NCBI RefSeq assembly: GCF_004797125.1
Contig: NZ_CP038810.1
Coordinates: 868,001 to 932,000 of the forward strand
DNA length: 64,000 nucleotides
Reading direction: 5' to 3'
DNA from: Flavobacterium sangjuense
GTDB lineage: Bacteria > Bacteroidota > Bacteroidia > Flavobacteriales > Flavobacteriaceae
The position numbers and the translations under genes are program-made. Position 1 is the first letter of the stretch. Each line of letters begins with the position of its first letter. Shown here piece by piece: positions 9,286 to 17,586 of the stretch. A model generated the notes under the pieces. The model had not been told where the DNA came from. It did not search any database and saw nothing but the letters and a program-made list of their open reading frames with translations.

Positions 9286-11235
9286 CTAAAATTCAAATTC
9301 TTCTACAGGGGTTTTGTCCGAATCAATACTCGTCGGTTTTTGTTTCAGAAAAAATTTGGCCCGACCTGAAATTTCCAATGGAAAATTTCCAATGGTGTCA
9401 TTAGCCATCAGAATATTGCGTTTGAACATTAGGTTGGTTAGGAATTTTTCGGTTTGTTTTGCCGCCGGTTTTAATTTGTTGTTAGCATCAAACTTTGCCA
9501 TAAAACCTTTCGGATTCGGAATTATTGTTGCCAAAAACAAGCATTGGTTTACGTTTAAATCCCACGGTCTTTTTTGAAAATAAAACTCAGATGCTTCGGC
9601 AATTCCGTATACGTTTGGTCCCCATTCTATGATATTAAAATACACTTCCAGCATTCGGTCTTTAGAACTGATTCGGTTGTTTTCCAAAATATAAACCAAC
9701 AGTATCTCTTCGAGCTTTCTTGACAATGTTTTTTCACGCGTCAGAAAAACATTTTTTACCAACTGCATGCTAATCGTACTGGCTCCACGGGAGAATTTTT
9801 TGGTTCGGATGTTTTTGGTAATCGATTCTCGGAATGCTTCGTTTATAAATCCGCGATGTGTCATGAAAGAAGGGTCTTCACTTGTCAACACACATTTTTT
9901 CAGATAAGGTGACATCAGACTTAAAGGCGTATAATTACCATTTCCGGGACCAACATTAATCGGGCGTTGCAAAACACCTTTATCAACAGCGCGATAAACA
10001 AAATTGCCATTGATTTTATTCAAATCGGCTTCGCCATATTTCGTAATTTTTATGCCATCGGGCTTAAGTTTACTTGTAAAAATTACATCCTTTGGTTTGT
10101 GATTGTTGTATTCAAAATTCAACGCATAACTAAAATTTCCCTGTGCTTCCATACCTTCAAAGTGACGGAATAATCCTTTTGGCAATGACGAAATAAAATC
10201 CTGCGCCTTCATTTTTGGAATCTTCAATTTGAGCGCATAAACTTTATCCTTTTCGTTGGTATACGATATATACGGTTGGCATTTGATGTTATTCAATTGG
10301 ACTGTAGAAGTGCTGTCCAATGCCATAAAACGTTCGCCAACTATCCAGTGATAATCAAAACGGGCGCTTTTTATAATCACGTCTTTATTGGCAATCTTTG
10401 GGTTATTTACAACCAAATCCTGAATCGAAGAATAGCCTTCAATATGCAGTTCGCCACTATTCATTGCTAAATTCTCCAGATTGAAATGAATGGATTTAAA
10501 ACCACTTTTCAGATTAAATTTTTTATCGATATATGGAATTATGATAGTGTCGTTTTTGGCATTGGCAAATGTCAAATCGGCTTTTCTGTCTCTTGGATCG
10601 GCAAAACCGTTGATGCTCCATTGTTGTGAAAATTTATCCGAAGTTACCTGAATTATTGTGGTGAGTTTTTTATTGGCTAAAGCCAATTCATTAAAATCAA
10701 AAACCACTTTGTTGCCTTTGTCGTCTATTCTGAAAGCAAAGCCTTTGACCTGCATGTCTGTCGGAACCAAATCCATCAACTTAGAAGAAATGCGATTTAA
10801 AAGTTTGGCATAATTCACTTCGGCTTTTTCGTCTTTCTCTTTTTTGGAATGTAGAAAAGCATCGAAATTGCTACCGTTTTTGGTTTTCACCAATTGGATA
10901 AATCCTTTGTTTATTTCGAGTTTTCCCAATTGAATATCGCCGACCAAAAGCTTCCAGAAGCTAACGCTGGTTTTCAATTCACCTATGCTTACCAAAGTGT
11001 CTTTTTGATGTGGAACCAGAGAAATGTCATGAAATTCCAAATTGGTCAAGTCATGAAATTCGGCTTTTTGTATAGTAAAATTACATTGGTAATCGCGTTC
11101 AAGTTTGGCATCAATGCGATGAATGACTTTGTCTAAAATCGTATTACGAAAAGCAAAAAGCAACACCAAACCCAACAGCAGAAGAACGCTGATTATTTTG
11201 AGAGAAAGGATTGCTTTTTGTCTTGTTTTTTTCAT
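9286..11235 (-). CDS. AsmA-like/GT51 peptidoglycan glycosyltransferase fusion
   Basis: 649 residues. One N-terminal membrane helix (about 10-33) is followed by some 400 residues of beta-rich sequence resembling AsmA-type proteins (RNTILDKVIHRIDAKL; LGKLEINKGFIQLVK). A GT51 transglycosylase domain sits at about 430-610: EDPSFMTHRG with catalytic E453, GASTISMQLVKNVFL, RKLEEI and MLEVYFNIIEWGPNVYG. There is no transpeptidase domain, so it would polymerise lipid II into glycan strands without cross-linking, at the periplasmic face of the inner membrane. The gene overlaps the upstream GldH-like lipoprotein gene by four bases (ATGA). GT51 identity is firm; the AsmA-like reading of the N-terminal part is inference. 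Confidence 0.85.
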   Translation of the reverse strand: MKKTRQKAILSLKIISVLLLLGLVLLFAFRNTILDKVIHRIDAKLERDYQCNFTIQKAEFHDLTNLEFHDISLVPHQKDTLVSIGELKTSVSFWKLLVGDIQLGKLEINKGFIQLVKTKNGSNFDAFLHSKKEKDEKAEVNYAKLLNRISSKLMDLVPTDMQVKGFAFRIDDKGNKVVFDFNELALANKKLTTIIQVTSDKFSQQWSINGFADPRDRKADLTFANAKNDTIIIPYIDKKFNLKSGFKSIHFNLENLAMNSGELHIEGYSSIQDLVVNNPKIANKDVIIKSARFDYHWIVGERFMALDSTSTVQLNNIKCQPYISYTNEKDKVYALKLKIPKMKAQDFISSLPKGLFRHFEGMEAQGNFSYALNFEYNNHKPKDVIFTSKLKPDGIKITKYGEADLNKINGNFVYRAVDKGVLQRPINVGPGNGNYTPLSLMSPYLKKCVLTSEDPSFMTHRGFINEAFRESITKNIRTKKFSRGASTISMQLVKNVFLTREKTLSRKLEEILLVYILENNRISSKDRMLEVYFNIIEWGPNVYGIAEASEFYFQKRPWDLNVNQCLFLATIIPNPKGFMAKFDANNKLKPAAKQTEKFLTNLMFKRNILMANDTIGNFPLEISGRAKFFLKQKPTSIDSDKTPVEEFEF

Positions 11236-11696
11236 TTTACGCTTTCAACATTCAATCCAATTCCAATTACATTTGGAAGGTATGGTCCTTCAAAACTATG
11301 CGAAAAGGTAATTTTATATTTCCCTTTTTGGAGTTTAAAATTTTCCTCAACTTTATAATTTAAATCGCAAACATCGCCTGCGCATTCTCCCAATTCTTTG
11401 CCGTTATCATCTTTTATAGCTAGATTGATTGTGTGATCTTCTTTTTCACCAGCGGGATTTTCAATACTGAAATTTATCGGAACACTGGCAAACTGATAGT
11501 CATAAACGTGGCTAAACCGAAAAGTAAGATTGTATAGTTTAGAATCATCAGTTATATCAAATTCAAAGGTTTTTGCGTCTGATTTTTGCCAACGGTTTTC
11601 TTCGCCAAAAGTGTCAAATTGGCTAAATTGACCTTGCTTGGAACAGGAAGTTAAAATCGCAAATAAGGACAGCAAGAGTAAAGTTTTTGTTTTCAT
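11232..11696 (-). CDS. GldH-like lipoprotein
   Basis: 154 residues with a lipoprotein signal (LLLSLFAILTSC; lipidated C18). The arrangement of the rest matches the GldH family of gliding-motility lipoproteins: an early F..F..ENRW segment, YNLTFRFSHVYDYQF, a P.NFSIENPAGE strand, LAIKDDNGKELGECAGD and a closing PNVIGIGLNVESVK. Agreement is by pattern only, and this may be a paralogue rather than GldH itself. It is translationally coupled to the GT51 gene downstream. The radA gene ends 57 bases upstream. Confidence 0.55.
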   Translation of the reverse strand: MKTKTLLLLSLFAILTSCSKQGQFSQFDTFGEENRWQKSDAKTFEFDITDDSKLYNLTFRFSHVYDYQFASVPINFSIENPAGEKEDHTINLAIKDDNGKELGECAGDVCDLNYKVEENFKLQKGKYKITFSHSFEGPYLPNVIGIGLNVESVK

Positions 11697-11753
11697 AAGA
11701 GAATATTAATCTATATAAAACGATTTTTTTTTGCTTTTATTGTGTCAAAAAAA

Positions 11754-13115
11754 TTAGCCAAACAACTGTTCGACAACTTCTTCAATTTTGGACACCAAAA
11801 CGATTTTTATTCCGGGAAACTTGGTCGCAATCTTATTGTATTTGGAAACAAAAATCGTTGAAAAACCTAATTTTTCTGCTTCCTGAATACGTTGCTCAAC
11901 ACGGTTTATTGGACGGATTTCGCCCGAAAGTCCAACCTCGCCTGCAAAACAAACATCTTTGCCCACAGCGATATCTTCATTAGAAGACAAGATTGCAGCA
12001 ACAACAGCCAAATCAATCGCCGGATCATCAACAGAAATTCCGCCGGTTACATTTAGGAAAACATCTTTTGTTCCCAAACGGAAGCCGGCACGTTTTTCTA
12101 ATACGGCCAAAATCATATTCAGTCGTTTGGCATTATAACCTGTGGTGCTTCGTTGTGGCGTTCCATAAACTGCGGTCGATACCAACGCCTGAATTTCTAT
12201 CATCAAAGGACGCATGCCTTCCAGTGTTGAGGCAATTGCCGTTCCCGAAAGCTCTTCTTCGCGATGCGAAATTAATATCTCTGATGGATTGGAAACTTCG
12301 CGCAAACCTGAACCTTGCATTTCGTAAATTCCCAATTCGGCAGTAGAACCAAAACGGTTTTTGAGGGAACGGAGTATTCGGTAGACATGATTTCTGTCGC
12401 CTTCAAATTGGAGCACTGTGTCGACCATGTGTTCCAAAATTTTTGGTCCGGCAATGTTTCCGTCTTTGGTGATATGGCCAATTAGTATAACCGGAATATT
12501 GGTTTCTTTGGCAAACTTTATTAACTCTGCTGTAGTTTCCCTAATCTGCGAAATGCTTCCCGCTGTGGATTCTATATAATCGGTGTGTAATGTTTGTATC
12601 GAATCGATGATGACAATATCGGGTTCGGTTTCTACAATATGCCGAAAGATATTTTGGGTTTTGGTTTCGGTTAAAATGTAGCAATTGTCACTATTCGGAT
12701 TAATCCTTTCTGCACGCATTTTGATTTGTTTCTGACTTTCTTCGCCCGAAACATATAAGGTTTTATAAGGTAATTTTAAAGAAATCTGCAGCAGCAAGGT
12801 GCTTTTTCCAATGCCTGGTTCTCCGCCTAAAAGGATTAGTGAACCCGGAACAATTCCGCCGCCAAGCACACGATTTAATTCGCCGTCAGTGCTGTCCATT
12901 CGCACTTCCTGAGTGGAATCGATTTCTTTAATACGAAGTGGTTTTGAAACTCTTTTAGAATCGGTACTCGAAGGTTTCCAACTTGTTTTTTCTTCCTTTT
13001 GAATAATCTCTTCGGCAATGGTATTCCATTCTTTGCACGAATTGCATTGGCCTTGCCATTTGGCATATTGAGCACCGCAATTTTGGCAAAAAAAAGTAGT
13101 TTTTACTTTAGACAT
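11754..13115 (-). CDS. radA: DNA repair protein RadA (Sms)
   Basis: 453 residues, the usual length. A zinc finger uses C10, C13, C24 and C27. A RecA-like ATPase follows with the Walker A motif GGEPGIGKS (97-105), a Walker B strand (DIVIIDSIQT) and the RadA-specific KNRFG motif near residue 253. The C-terminal half is the Lon-like domain (GGISVDDPAIDLAVVAAILS; FAGEVGLSGEIRP). RadA drives branch migration and processing of recombination intermediates. The gene upstream ends with its TAA sharing one base with the radA ATG (TAATG), so the two are translationally coupled. Confidence 0.97.
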   Translation of the reverse strand: MSKVKTTFFCQNCGAQYAKWQGQCNSCKEWNTIAEEIIQKEEKTSWKPSSTDSKRVSKPLRIKEIDSTQEVRMDSTDGELNRVLGGGIVPGSLILLGGEPGIGKSTLLLQISLKLPYKTLYVSGEESQKQIKMRAERINPNSDNCYILTETKTQNIFRHIVETEPDIVIIDSIQTLHTDYIESTAGSISQIRETTAELIKFAKETNIPVILIGHITKDGNIAGPKILEHMVDTVLQFEGDRNHVYRILRSLKNRFGSTAELGIYEMQGSGLREVSNPSEILISHREEELSGTAIASTLEGMRPLMIEIQALVSTAVYGTPQRSTTGYNAKRLNMILAVLEKRAGFRLGTKDVFLNVTGGISVDDPAIDLAVVAAILSSNEDIAVGKDVCFAGEVGLSGEIRPINRVEQRIQEAEKLGFSTIFVSKYNKIATKFPGIKIVLVSKIEEVVEQLFG

Positions 13116-14410
13116 TATTCTTTCTTTTTCTCTTCGGTTGCCGGTGCGTCAGTTGGAGGTGTATCCGTTGGAACAGCTTCTGTCGGCGTATCGGTTGTTG
13201 GTGTTTCTTCCACAACAGGTTCTTCTGCAGCAGTTTCTTTCTTTCCAGGTTTTCCTTTTTTAGGCAATGATTTTTTTAACTCATCCGCTCTTTCAATCAT
13301 CATGTCTTTTGTCAAATCGCCAATTTCTTCGCGTTGAAACGCGGTCATATAGGATTTAACCGCTTTAGCCATTTCCCCTGTTTTTTCATACATCTGTCCC
13401 ATTTGATAATCGGCAAGCATTGATTTTGGATAATTTTTTCTGGCTAATTGCGCCAATTTTTCAAACTCAGGATAGGCTTTGTTTTTTAATATGGCGGCTT
13501 CTATTGCTTTAAAATCATTTAAACGAATTGGTAACTTTAGTGCAAAAGACTTTTCAATCACATCGTATTTTTGAGCTAAATAATCGACGTATCCTGATGG
13601 AAGCACAGCGATTTTTTCGTTAAATTCTGTGGTTGAAATTGGTTGGTACACAGAAAATATCTGATACAAAGCACTTGGAATAGAATTCAAAACCAATGAA
13701 TAATGCGATGCGCCTTTGAAATCGTCAAATCTGTAATTGAGTGTCGGCTTGTTTATTTTTTTGGCAACTTCATCCAAAGCAATAATTCGGTTACGCATTT
13801 TTTTCACATCGCCATCGGCAGAAGAATGATAGTAAAAAATAGGTTTTTGAATGGCTGCTAATCTCTCAGGAAGTTGTTCTTCCATTCCGGTTGGAAGTTC
13901 CGGGCTCATTGAAATATAGGCATCAAAAGTTGGAATGTCTTTGTAGAGATAGCAGTTCAAAAAGCCGGCTGTTGTGTCTAATCCACCAATCATTTTAAAT
14001 GGTGCTGCTCTGTATTTTTTTTCTATATATGGTAATAATTCCAGTCCGATAAACTCAAAGAACGCTTCTCCTTTTTCTGTTGGCAGGCCATTTTCAGTGT
14101 CTACTGCACAGTCAGCTTCGCGTTCGTTATTTTTGTTTTGAGAAATTCCAACGATAATAACTTCAGGCAAATCATCCCAGTAGTTTCCATAACTCAATGC
14201 GCCCTGAAAAGCATCAAAAAGAAAATCACCATCCAATAATACTAAAACAGGATATTTTTGATTCTGATGTCTATCGTATGATGGCGGTAAACCAATCGTA
14301 ATTTCGCGGTCTTCATTTAGTCTTTTAGACGATATGGTATCGGTAACTTTTTTTTGCGAAAAAACAGCGTTGGTACAAATGAAAAATAAAAGCAGGATAG
14401 TTTTTTTCAT
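13115..14410 (-). CDS. esterase-fold (PF00756-like) protein lacking the usual nucleophile serine
   Basis: 431 residues with a signal peptide (LLLFFICTNAVFSQ). The first ~270 residues follow the enterochelin-esterase/esterase D fold: REITIGLPPSYDR, KYPVLVLLDGDFLFD, EVIIVGIS, FFEFIGLELLPYIEKKY. At the nucleophile elbow, where active members have G-x-S-x-G, this protein has MIGGLDTTAGF with no serine, so normal catalysis is doubtful. The second part is helical and TPR-like (YPKSMLADYQMGQMYEKTGE). The end is a low-complexity Pro/Thr/Glu tail of about 50 residues. It lies between a flippase-like gene (59 bases) and radA (one-base overlap). The role is unknown. Confidence 0.78.
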   Translation of the reverse strand: MKKTILLLFFICTNAVFSQKKVTDTISSKRLNEDREITIGLPPSYDRHQNQKYPVLVLLDGDFLFDAFQGALSYGNYWDDLPEVIIVGISQNKNNEREADCAVDTENGLPTEKGEAFFEFIGLELLPYIEKKYRAAPFKMIGGLDTTAGFLNCYLYKDIPTFDAYISMSPELPTGMEEQLPERLAAIQKPIFYYHSSADGDVKKMRNRIIALDEVAKKINKPTLNYRFDDFKGASHYSLVLNSIPSALYQIFSVYQPISTTEFNEKIAVLPSGYVDYLAQKYDVIEKSFALKLPIRLNDFKAIEAAILKNKAYPEFEKLAQLARKNYPKSMLADYQMGQMYEKTGEMAKAVKSYMTAFQREEIGDLTKDMMIERADELKKSLPKKGKPGKKETAAEEPVVEETPTTDTPTEAVPTDTPPTDAPATEEKKKE

Positions 14411-14469
14411 GACAGTAGGATTGGTGGATTAAATAGCACTTTGTTAAATTGACTGGCAATATAACAAAA

Positions 14470-15435
14470 TTATTTATTTCTATTTAAAAGAGGAAGCAAA
14501 ACATAGGAAATCAATCCGAGAAGAATTGCTAAAACGGTTTGTGAAGTCCAGGCCAGCCATCCAAAAGCGGTACCGACATCTTTTGGAATTCCGTAAAGGG
14601 AAAAAATTAATGCAATAGAAAAAGGATACGCACCTAATCCGCCGTTTGAAAAACCAACAGCCAGGCTGCCAAAAATGAAGCCCATGATTACAATGTCAAA
14701 ACTGATTTCCGAAGTTTCGGGCAGCGCGAAGATGGCTACATAAAACATCATCAAATAGGAAAACCATATAAAGAACGAATGAAAAATGTATTTCCATTTG
14801 TCTTTCATTTTATATACTGTAGTAATGCCTTCCACCAATCCTGATAATTTTTTCTTTAGTTTTAGGATTATTTCCCATTCGGCATAAATCCAAATCAAGA
14901 TAAAAATAAAGAACATTATTATACCGGCACATCCGGTAATAATTAGGGATTGCAACGAAACATGCTGACTCAAAAGGAACTGATAAATTTTATCAAACTG
15001 AGAAACAAAACCAATAAAAACAAAAAGAAAAAAGATGAGTAAATCGACTATTCTTTCGGCAACGATGGTTCCGAATGCCTTGTCAAAAGGGACGTTTTCA
15101 TATTTTTTTAATAAAGCAGCACGTGAAATTTCGCCAGAACGGGGAACGGTCAGGTTAACCAAATAAGAAACACAAACGGTAAAGAAATTATTGTAGAATT
15201 TGGTTTCGTAACCCAAATGATTTAGTGCAAATTTCCAACGATAAGCTCTTGACCAATAACCCACGCAGGCAATTAACAACGACAATAAAATATAGTAGTA
15301 ATTTGCCTTTTCAAAACTGATTTTTATCTTCTCAATTTCATCAGGTGTCAAAGTTGTATATTGATAATATATGATTCCGATTCCTATAAAAAGAGGAATG
15401 AGAATCGTCAACCATTTACCGATTTGTTTTTTCAA
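14470..15435 (-). CDS. flippase-like membrane protein (UPF0104/AglD-type)
   Basis: 321 residues with seven to eight hydrophobic helices and family markers: the start WLTILIPLFIGIGIIYYQY, YYILLSLLIACVGYWSRAYRW, SYLVNLTVPRSGEISRA and a late FGSLAVGFSNGGLGAYPF. The family includes the membrane domain of lysyl-phosphatidylglycerol synthases and glycan-lipid flippase-like proteins; this member has no synthase domain. The start codon is TTG (15433-15435), since no ATG is available before the first helix. panD ends six bases upstream, so it should be read with panC-panD. Confidence 0.82.
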   Translation of the reverse strand: MKKQIGKWLTILIPLFIGIGIIYYQYTTLTPDEIEKIKISFEKANYYYILLSLLIACVGYWSRAYRWKFALNHLGYETKFYNNFFTVCVSYLVNLTVPRSGEISRAALLKKYENVPFDKAFGTIVAERIVDLLIFFLFVFIGFVSQFDKIYQFLLSQHVSLQSLIITGCAGIIMFFIFILIWIYAEWEIILKLKKKLSGLVEGITTVYKMKDKWKYIFHSFFIWFSYLMMFYVAIFALPETSEISFDIVIMGFIFGSLAVGFSNGGLGAYPFSIALIFSLYGIPKDVGTAFGWLAWTSQTVLAILLGLISYVLLPLLNRNK

Positions 15436-15441
15436 GAGATT

Positions 15442-15792
15442 TTAGGTCAGGGAATTATTAGTTTCGTTTGGAAAAACCAACCAAGGTTTGAATTTTTTTG
15501 CTTCTTCAAAATCCATTAAAGCATACGACATAATAATGATAATGTCGCCTTTGTGAACTTTTCTTGCTGCCGGACCATTAAGTGTAATATCACCCGAATT
15601 TTTTGTGCCTTTTATAACATAGGTATCAAAACGTTCTCCGTTATTGACATTTACAATGGAAACTTTTTCGCCTTCAATTAAATTTGCCGCTTCCATTAAG
15701 GTTTCGTCAATAGTGATACTGCCAATATAATTTAAATCGGCACCGGTAACTTTTACCCTGTGAATTTTAGATTTTACTACTTCAATTTGCAT
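15442..15792 (-). CDS. panD: aspartate 1-decarboxylase
   Basis: 116 residues, the typical length for the PanD proenzyme. The self-cleavage site is visible as YIGSITID, with cleavage between G24 and S25 that makes the catalytic pyruvoyl group. [20 protein letters not shown] is the conserved second half. The enzyme makes beta-alanine for pantothenate and coenzyme A. It starts 14 bases after panC on the same strand, so both substrates of pantothenate synthetase chemistry are encoded together. Confidence 0.97.
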   Translation of the reverse strand: MQIEVVKSKIHRVKVTGADLNYIGSITIDETLMEAANLIEGEKVSIVNVNNGERFDTYVIKGTKNSGDITLNGPAARKVHKGDIIIIMSYALMDFEEAKKFKPWLVFPNETNNSLT

Positions 15793-15806
15793 GGCGCAAA
15801 AGTAAA

Positions 15807-16655
15807 TTAATTTAATGAAATCGTATCAATCAATCTGATTTTGTTAACAAAAACTGCGATGAAAGCGCGATATTTTTTGGATTTACTTTTTCTGATACAA
15901 GGCAATAAAGTTGCTTCATCGGCAATTTGAAAATATTCTAATTCAAAACGACTCTGCTTCCCGAATGTTTTTACAACATATTCTGTTACTGCTGTGGCCG
16001 ATTTGGTTTTGAATAAATCCTTGGCCTGCGAAATAGTTTTATAGATGATGGCTGCTTCTTTTCGTTCATCAGCTGATAACCTTTCGTTACGGGAACTCAT
16101 GGCCAAACCATTGGATTCTCTGAAAATTGGGCAACCAATTACGTTAACCTGCAGCTTGGCTTTTTTAACCATTTTTTTGACAATCTGCAATTGCTGAAAA
16201 TCTTTTTCGCCAAAGTAGGCATTAGTAGGTTTTACTATTTCAAAAAGACGCTTTACGATAGTTCCGACACCGTCAAAATGTCCGGGACGAAACTTGCCCT
16301 CCATCTGATTTTCTAATCCGTCAAAATTGAAATGTTGTGAAACCGTTTTCCCTTCATAAATATCATCTACACTTGGCGCAAAGACGATAACATCCTTGGA
16401 AATCTTATTTATTTTTTCGATGTCTTTGTCTAATGTTTTAGGATATTTTGCCAAATCCTCAGCATTGTTAAACTGTGTCGGATTGACAAAAATACTTACG
16501 ACAACCAATGAGTTATGTTGGAGCGCTTCTGCCAATAATGAAAGATGTCCTTCGTGAAGCGCACCCATTGTAGGGACAAAACCAATAGAAGTTTCTTTGT
16601 TTGAAACAGAATTAAGATGAGATACTAATTCGTTTTGAGTGTTAAAAAGGAGCAT
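15807..16655 (-). CDS. panC: pantothenate synthetase
   Basis: 282 residues from the ATG at 16655 ([14 protein letters not shown]). The frame is open 17 codons further upstream, but the shorter form has the normal PanC length. Adenylate-forming motifs are present: [15 protein letters not shown] with H34 and H37, [15 protein letters not shown], and the [14 protein letters not shown] loop. The enzyme joins pantoate and beta-alanine with ATP, using the product of panD next to it. It is the first gene of the minus-strand run and is divergent from the gene at 16762, with about 106 bases between them. Confidence 0.96.
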   Translation of the reverse strand: MLLFNTQNELVSHLNSVSNKETSIGFVPTMGALHEGHLSLLAEALQHNSLVVVSIFVNPTQFNNAEDLAKYPKTLDKDIEKINKISKDVIVFAPSVDDIYEGKTVSQHFNFDGLENQMEGKFRPGHFDGVGTIVKRLFEIVKPTNAYFGEKDFQQLQIVKKMVKKAKLQVNVIGCPIFRESNGLAMSSRNERLSADERKEAAIIYKTISQAKDLFKTKSATAVTEYVVKTFGKQSRFELEYFQIADEATLLPCIRKSKSKKYRAFIAVFVNKIRLIDTISLN

Positions 16656-16715
16656 TGGCTTTCGGTAAATGAGTTGCAAACTTACCATTTTCATAAATAA
16701 CTGCATAAATTTTTG

Positions 16716-16723
16716 TACTTTTG
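16716..16723 (+). promoter_or_regulatory. -7 promoter element for the GT5-like/DUF4270/glmS run
   Basis: TACTTTTG fits TAnnTTTG exactly and lies 38 bases before the ATG at 16762. No clear TTG -33 element is present at the expected distance, so promoter strength is uncertain. Confidence 0.5.
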
Positions 16724-16761
16724 CCTGTTTTTTATTGCCAATAAATAAAGTAGATTAGATT

Positions 16762-17568
16762 ATGGAAGATAAGAGGATATTGTATGTATCATCTGAAGTG
16801 GTGCCGTATTTGGCTGAAAATGAGGTTTCTTTACTGTCGTATGATGTTCCCAAAATGATAAATGATCAAGGAGGACAGATTAGAATTTTTATGCCAAGAT
16901 ATGGCAATATTAATGAAAGAAGACATCAATTACACGAGGTAATTCGCTTGTCGGGAATGAATTTAGTAGTTAACGATTTGGATATGCCTTTGATAATCAA
17001 AGTAGCCTCTATCCCAAAAGAAAGAATTCAGGTTTATTTTATAGATAATGATGAGTATTTCAAGAGAAAAGCCACTTTTAGTGATGAAGATGGTGTGCTT
17101 TATCCTGATAATGATGAAAGAGCAATATTCTTTGCTAAAGGTGTTGTCGAAACCGTTAAGAAATTAAATTGGGTTCCGGATATTATTCATGTTCACGGCT
17201 GGTTGGCGAGTTTGTTGCCTATCTACATGAAACATTATTATAAAGACGAAGCCTTGTTTTCTGAAACTAAAATAGTTACTTCGGTATACAGCCAGTCTTT
17301 TGATGGAAGTTTAGATACAGAAATGATAAACAAAATAAAGTTTGACGGCGTGCCTCAAGATGCTATTCAGGAATTAGAATTACCTAATTACGAAAACCTT
17401 ATAAAAGCTGCTGTAAACCACTCAGACGCGGTTGTTATTGCCTCTGAAAATGTGTCGTCAAGTTTAACAAAATTTATAGAATCTTCAGGAAAACCTTTTT
17501 TACCTTTCGCCTCGAAAGACAAAATGACCGAAGCATATACCAACTTTTATAAAGGTATGCTTTCTTAA
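16762..17568 (+). CDS. glycogen/starch synthase-like protein, N-terminal GT5 half only
   Basis: 268 residues that match only the first Rossmann domain of family GT5 synthases: the start RILYVSSEVVPYLAENE, RIFMPRYGNINERRHQLHEV, the region VYFIDNDEYFKRK, and PDIIHVHGWLASLLP. The ADP-glucose binding K-x-G-G motif expected after the first strand is absent (ENEVSLLSYDVPK instead), and the whole C-terminal domain is missing with no remnant downstream. It is therefore unlikely to be an active synthase, though the family may have a conserved role in these bacteria. The DUF4270 gene begins 18 bases later. Confidence 0.75.
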   Translation: MEDKRILYVSSEVVPYLAENEVSLLSYDVPKMINDQGGQIRIFMPRYGNINERRHQLHEVIRLSGMNLVVNDLDMPLIIKVASIPKERIQVYFIDNDEYFKRKATFSDEDGVLYPDNDERAIFFAKGVVETVKKLNWVPDIIHVHGWLASLLPIYMKHYYKDEALFSETKIVTSVYSQSFDGSLDTEMINKIKFDGVPQDAIQELELPNYENLIKAAVNHSDAVVIASENVSSSLTKFIESSGKPFLPFASKDKMTEAYTNFYKGMLS

Positions 17569-17586
17569 AAAAAACAGATATTTTTT

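Noticed and set aside
16762..17568. Glycogen synthase broken by a frameshift
   Set aside because: No remnant of the C-terminal GT5 domain is found in any frame downstream; the DUF4270 gene starts 18 bases later.
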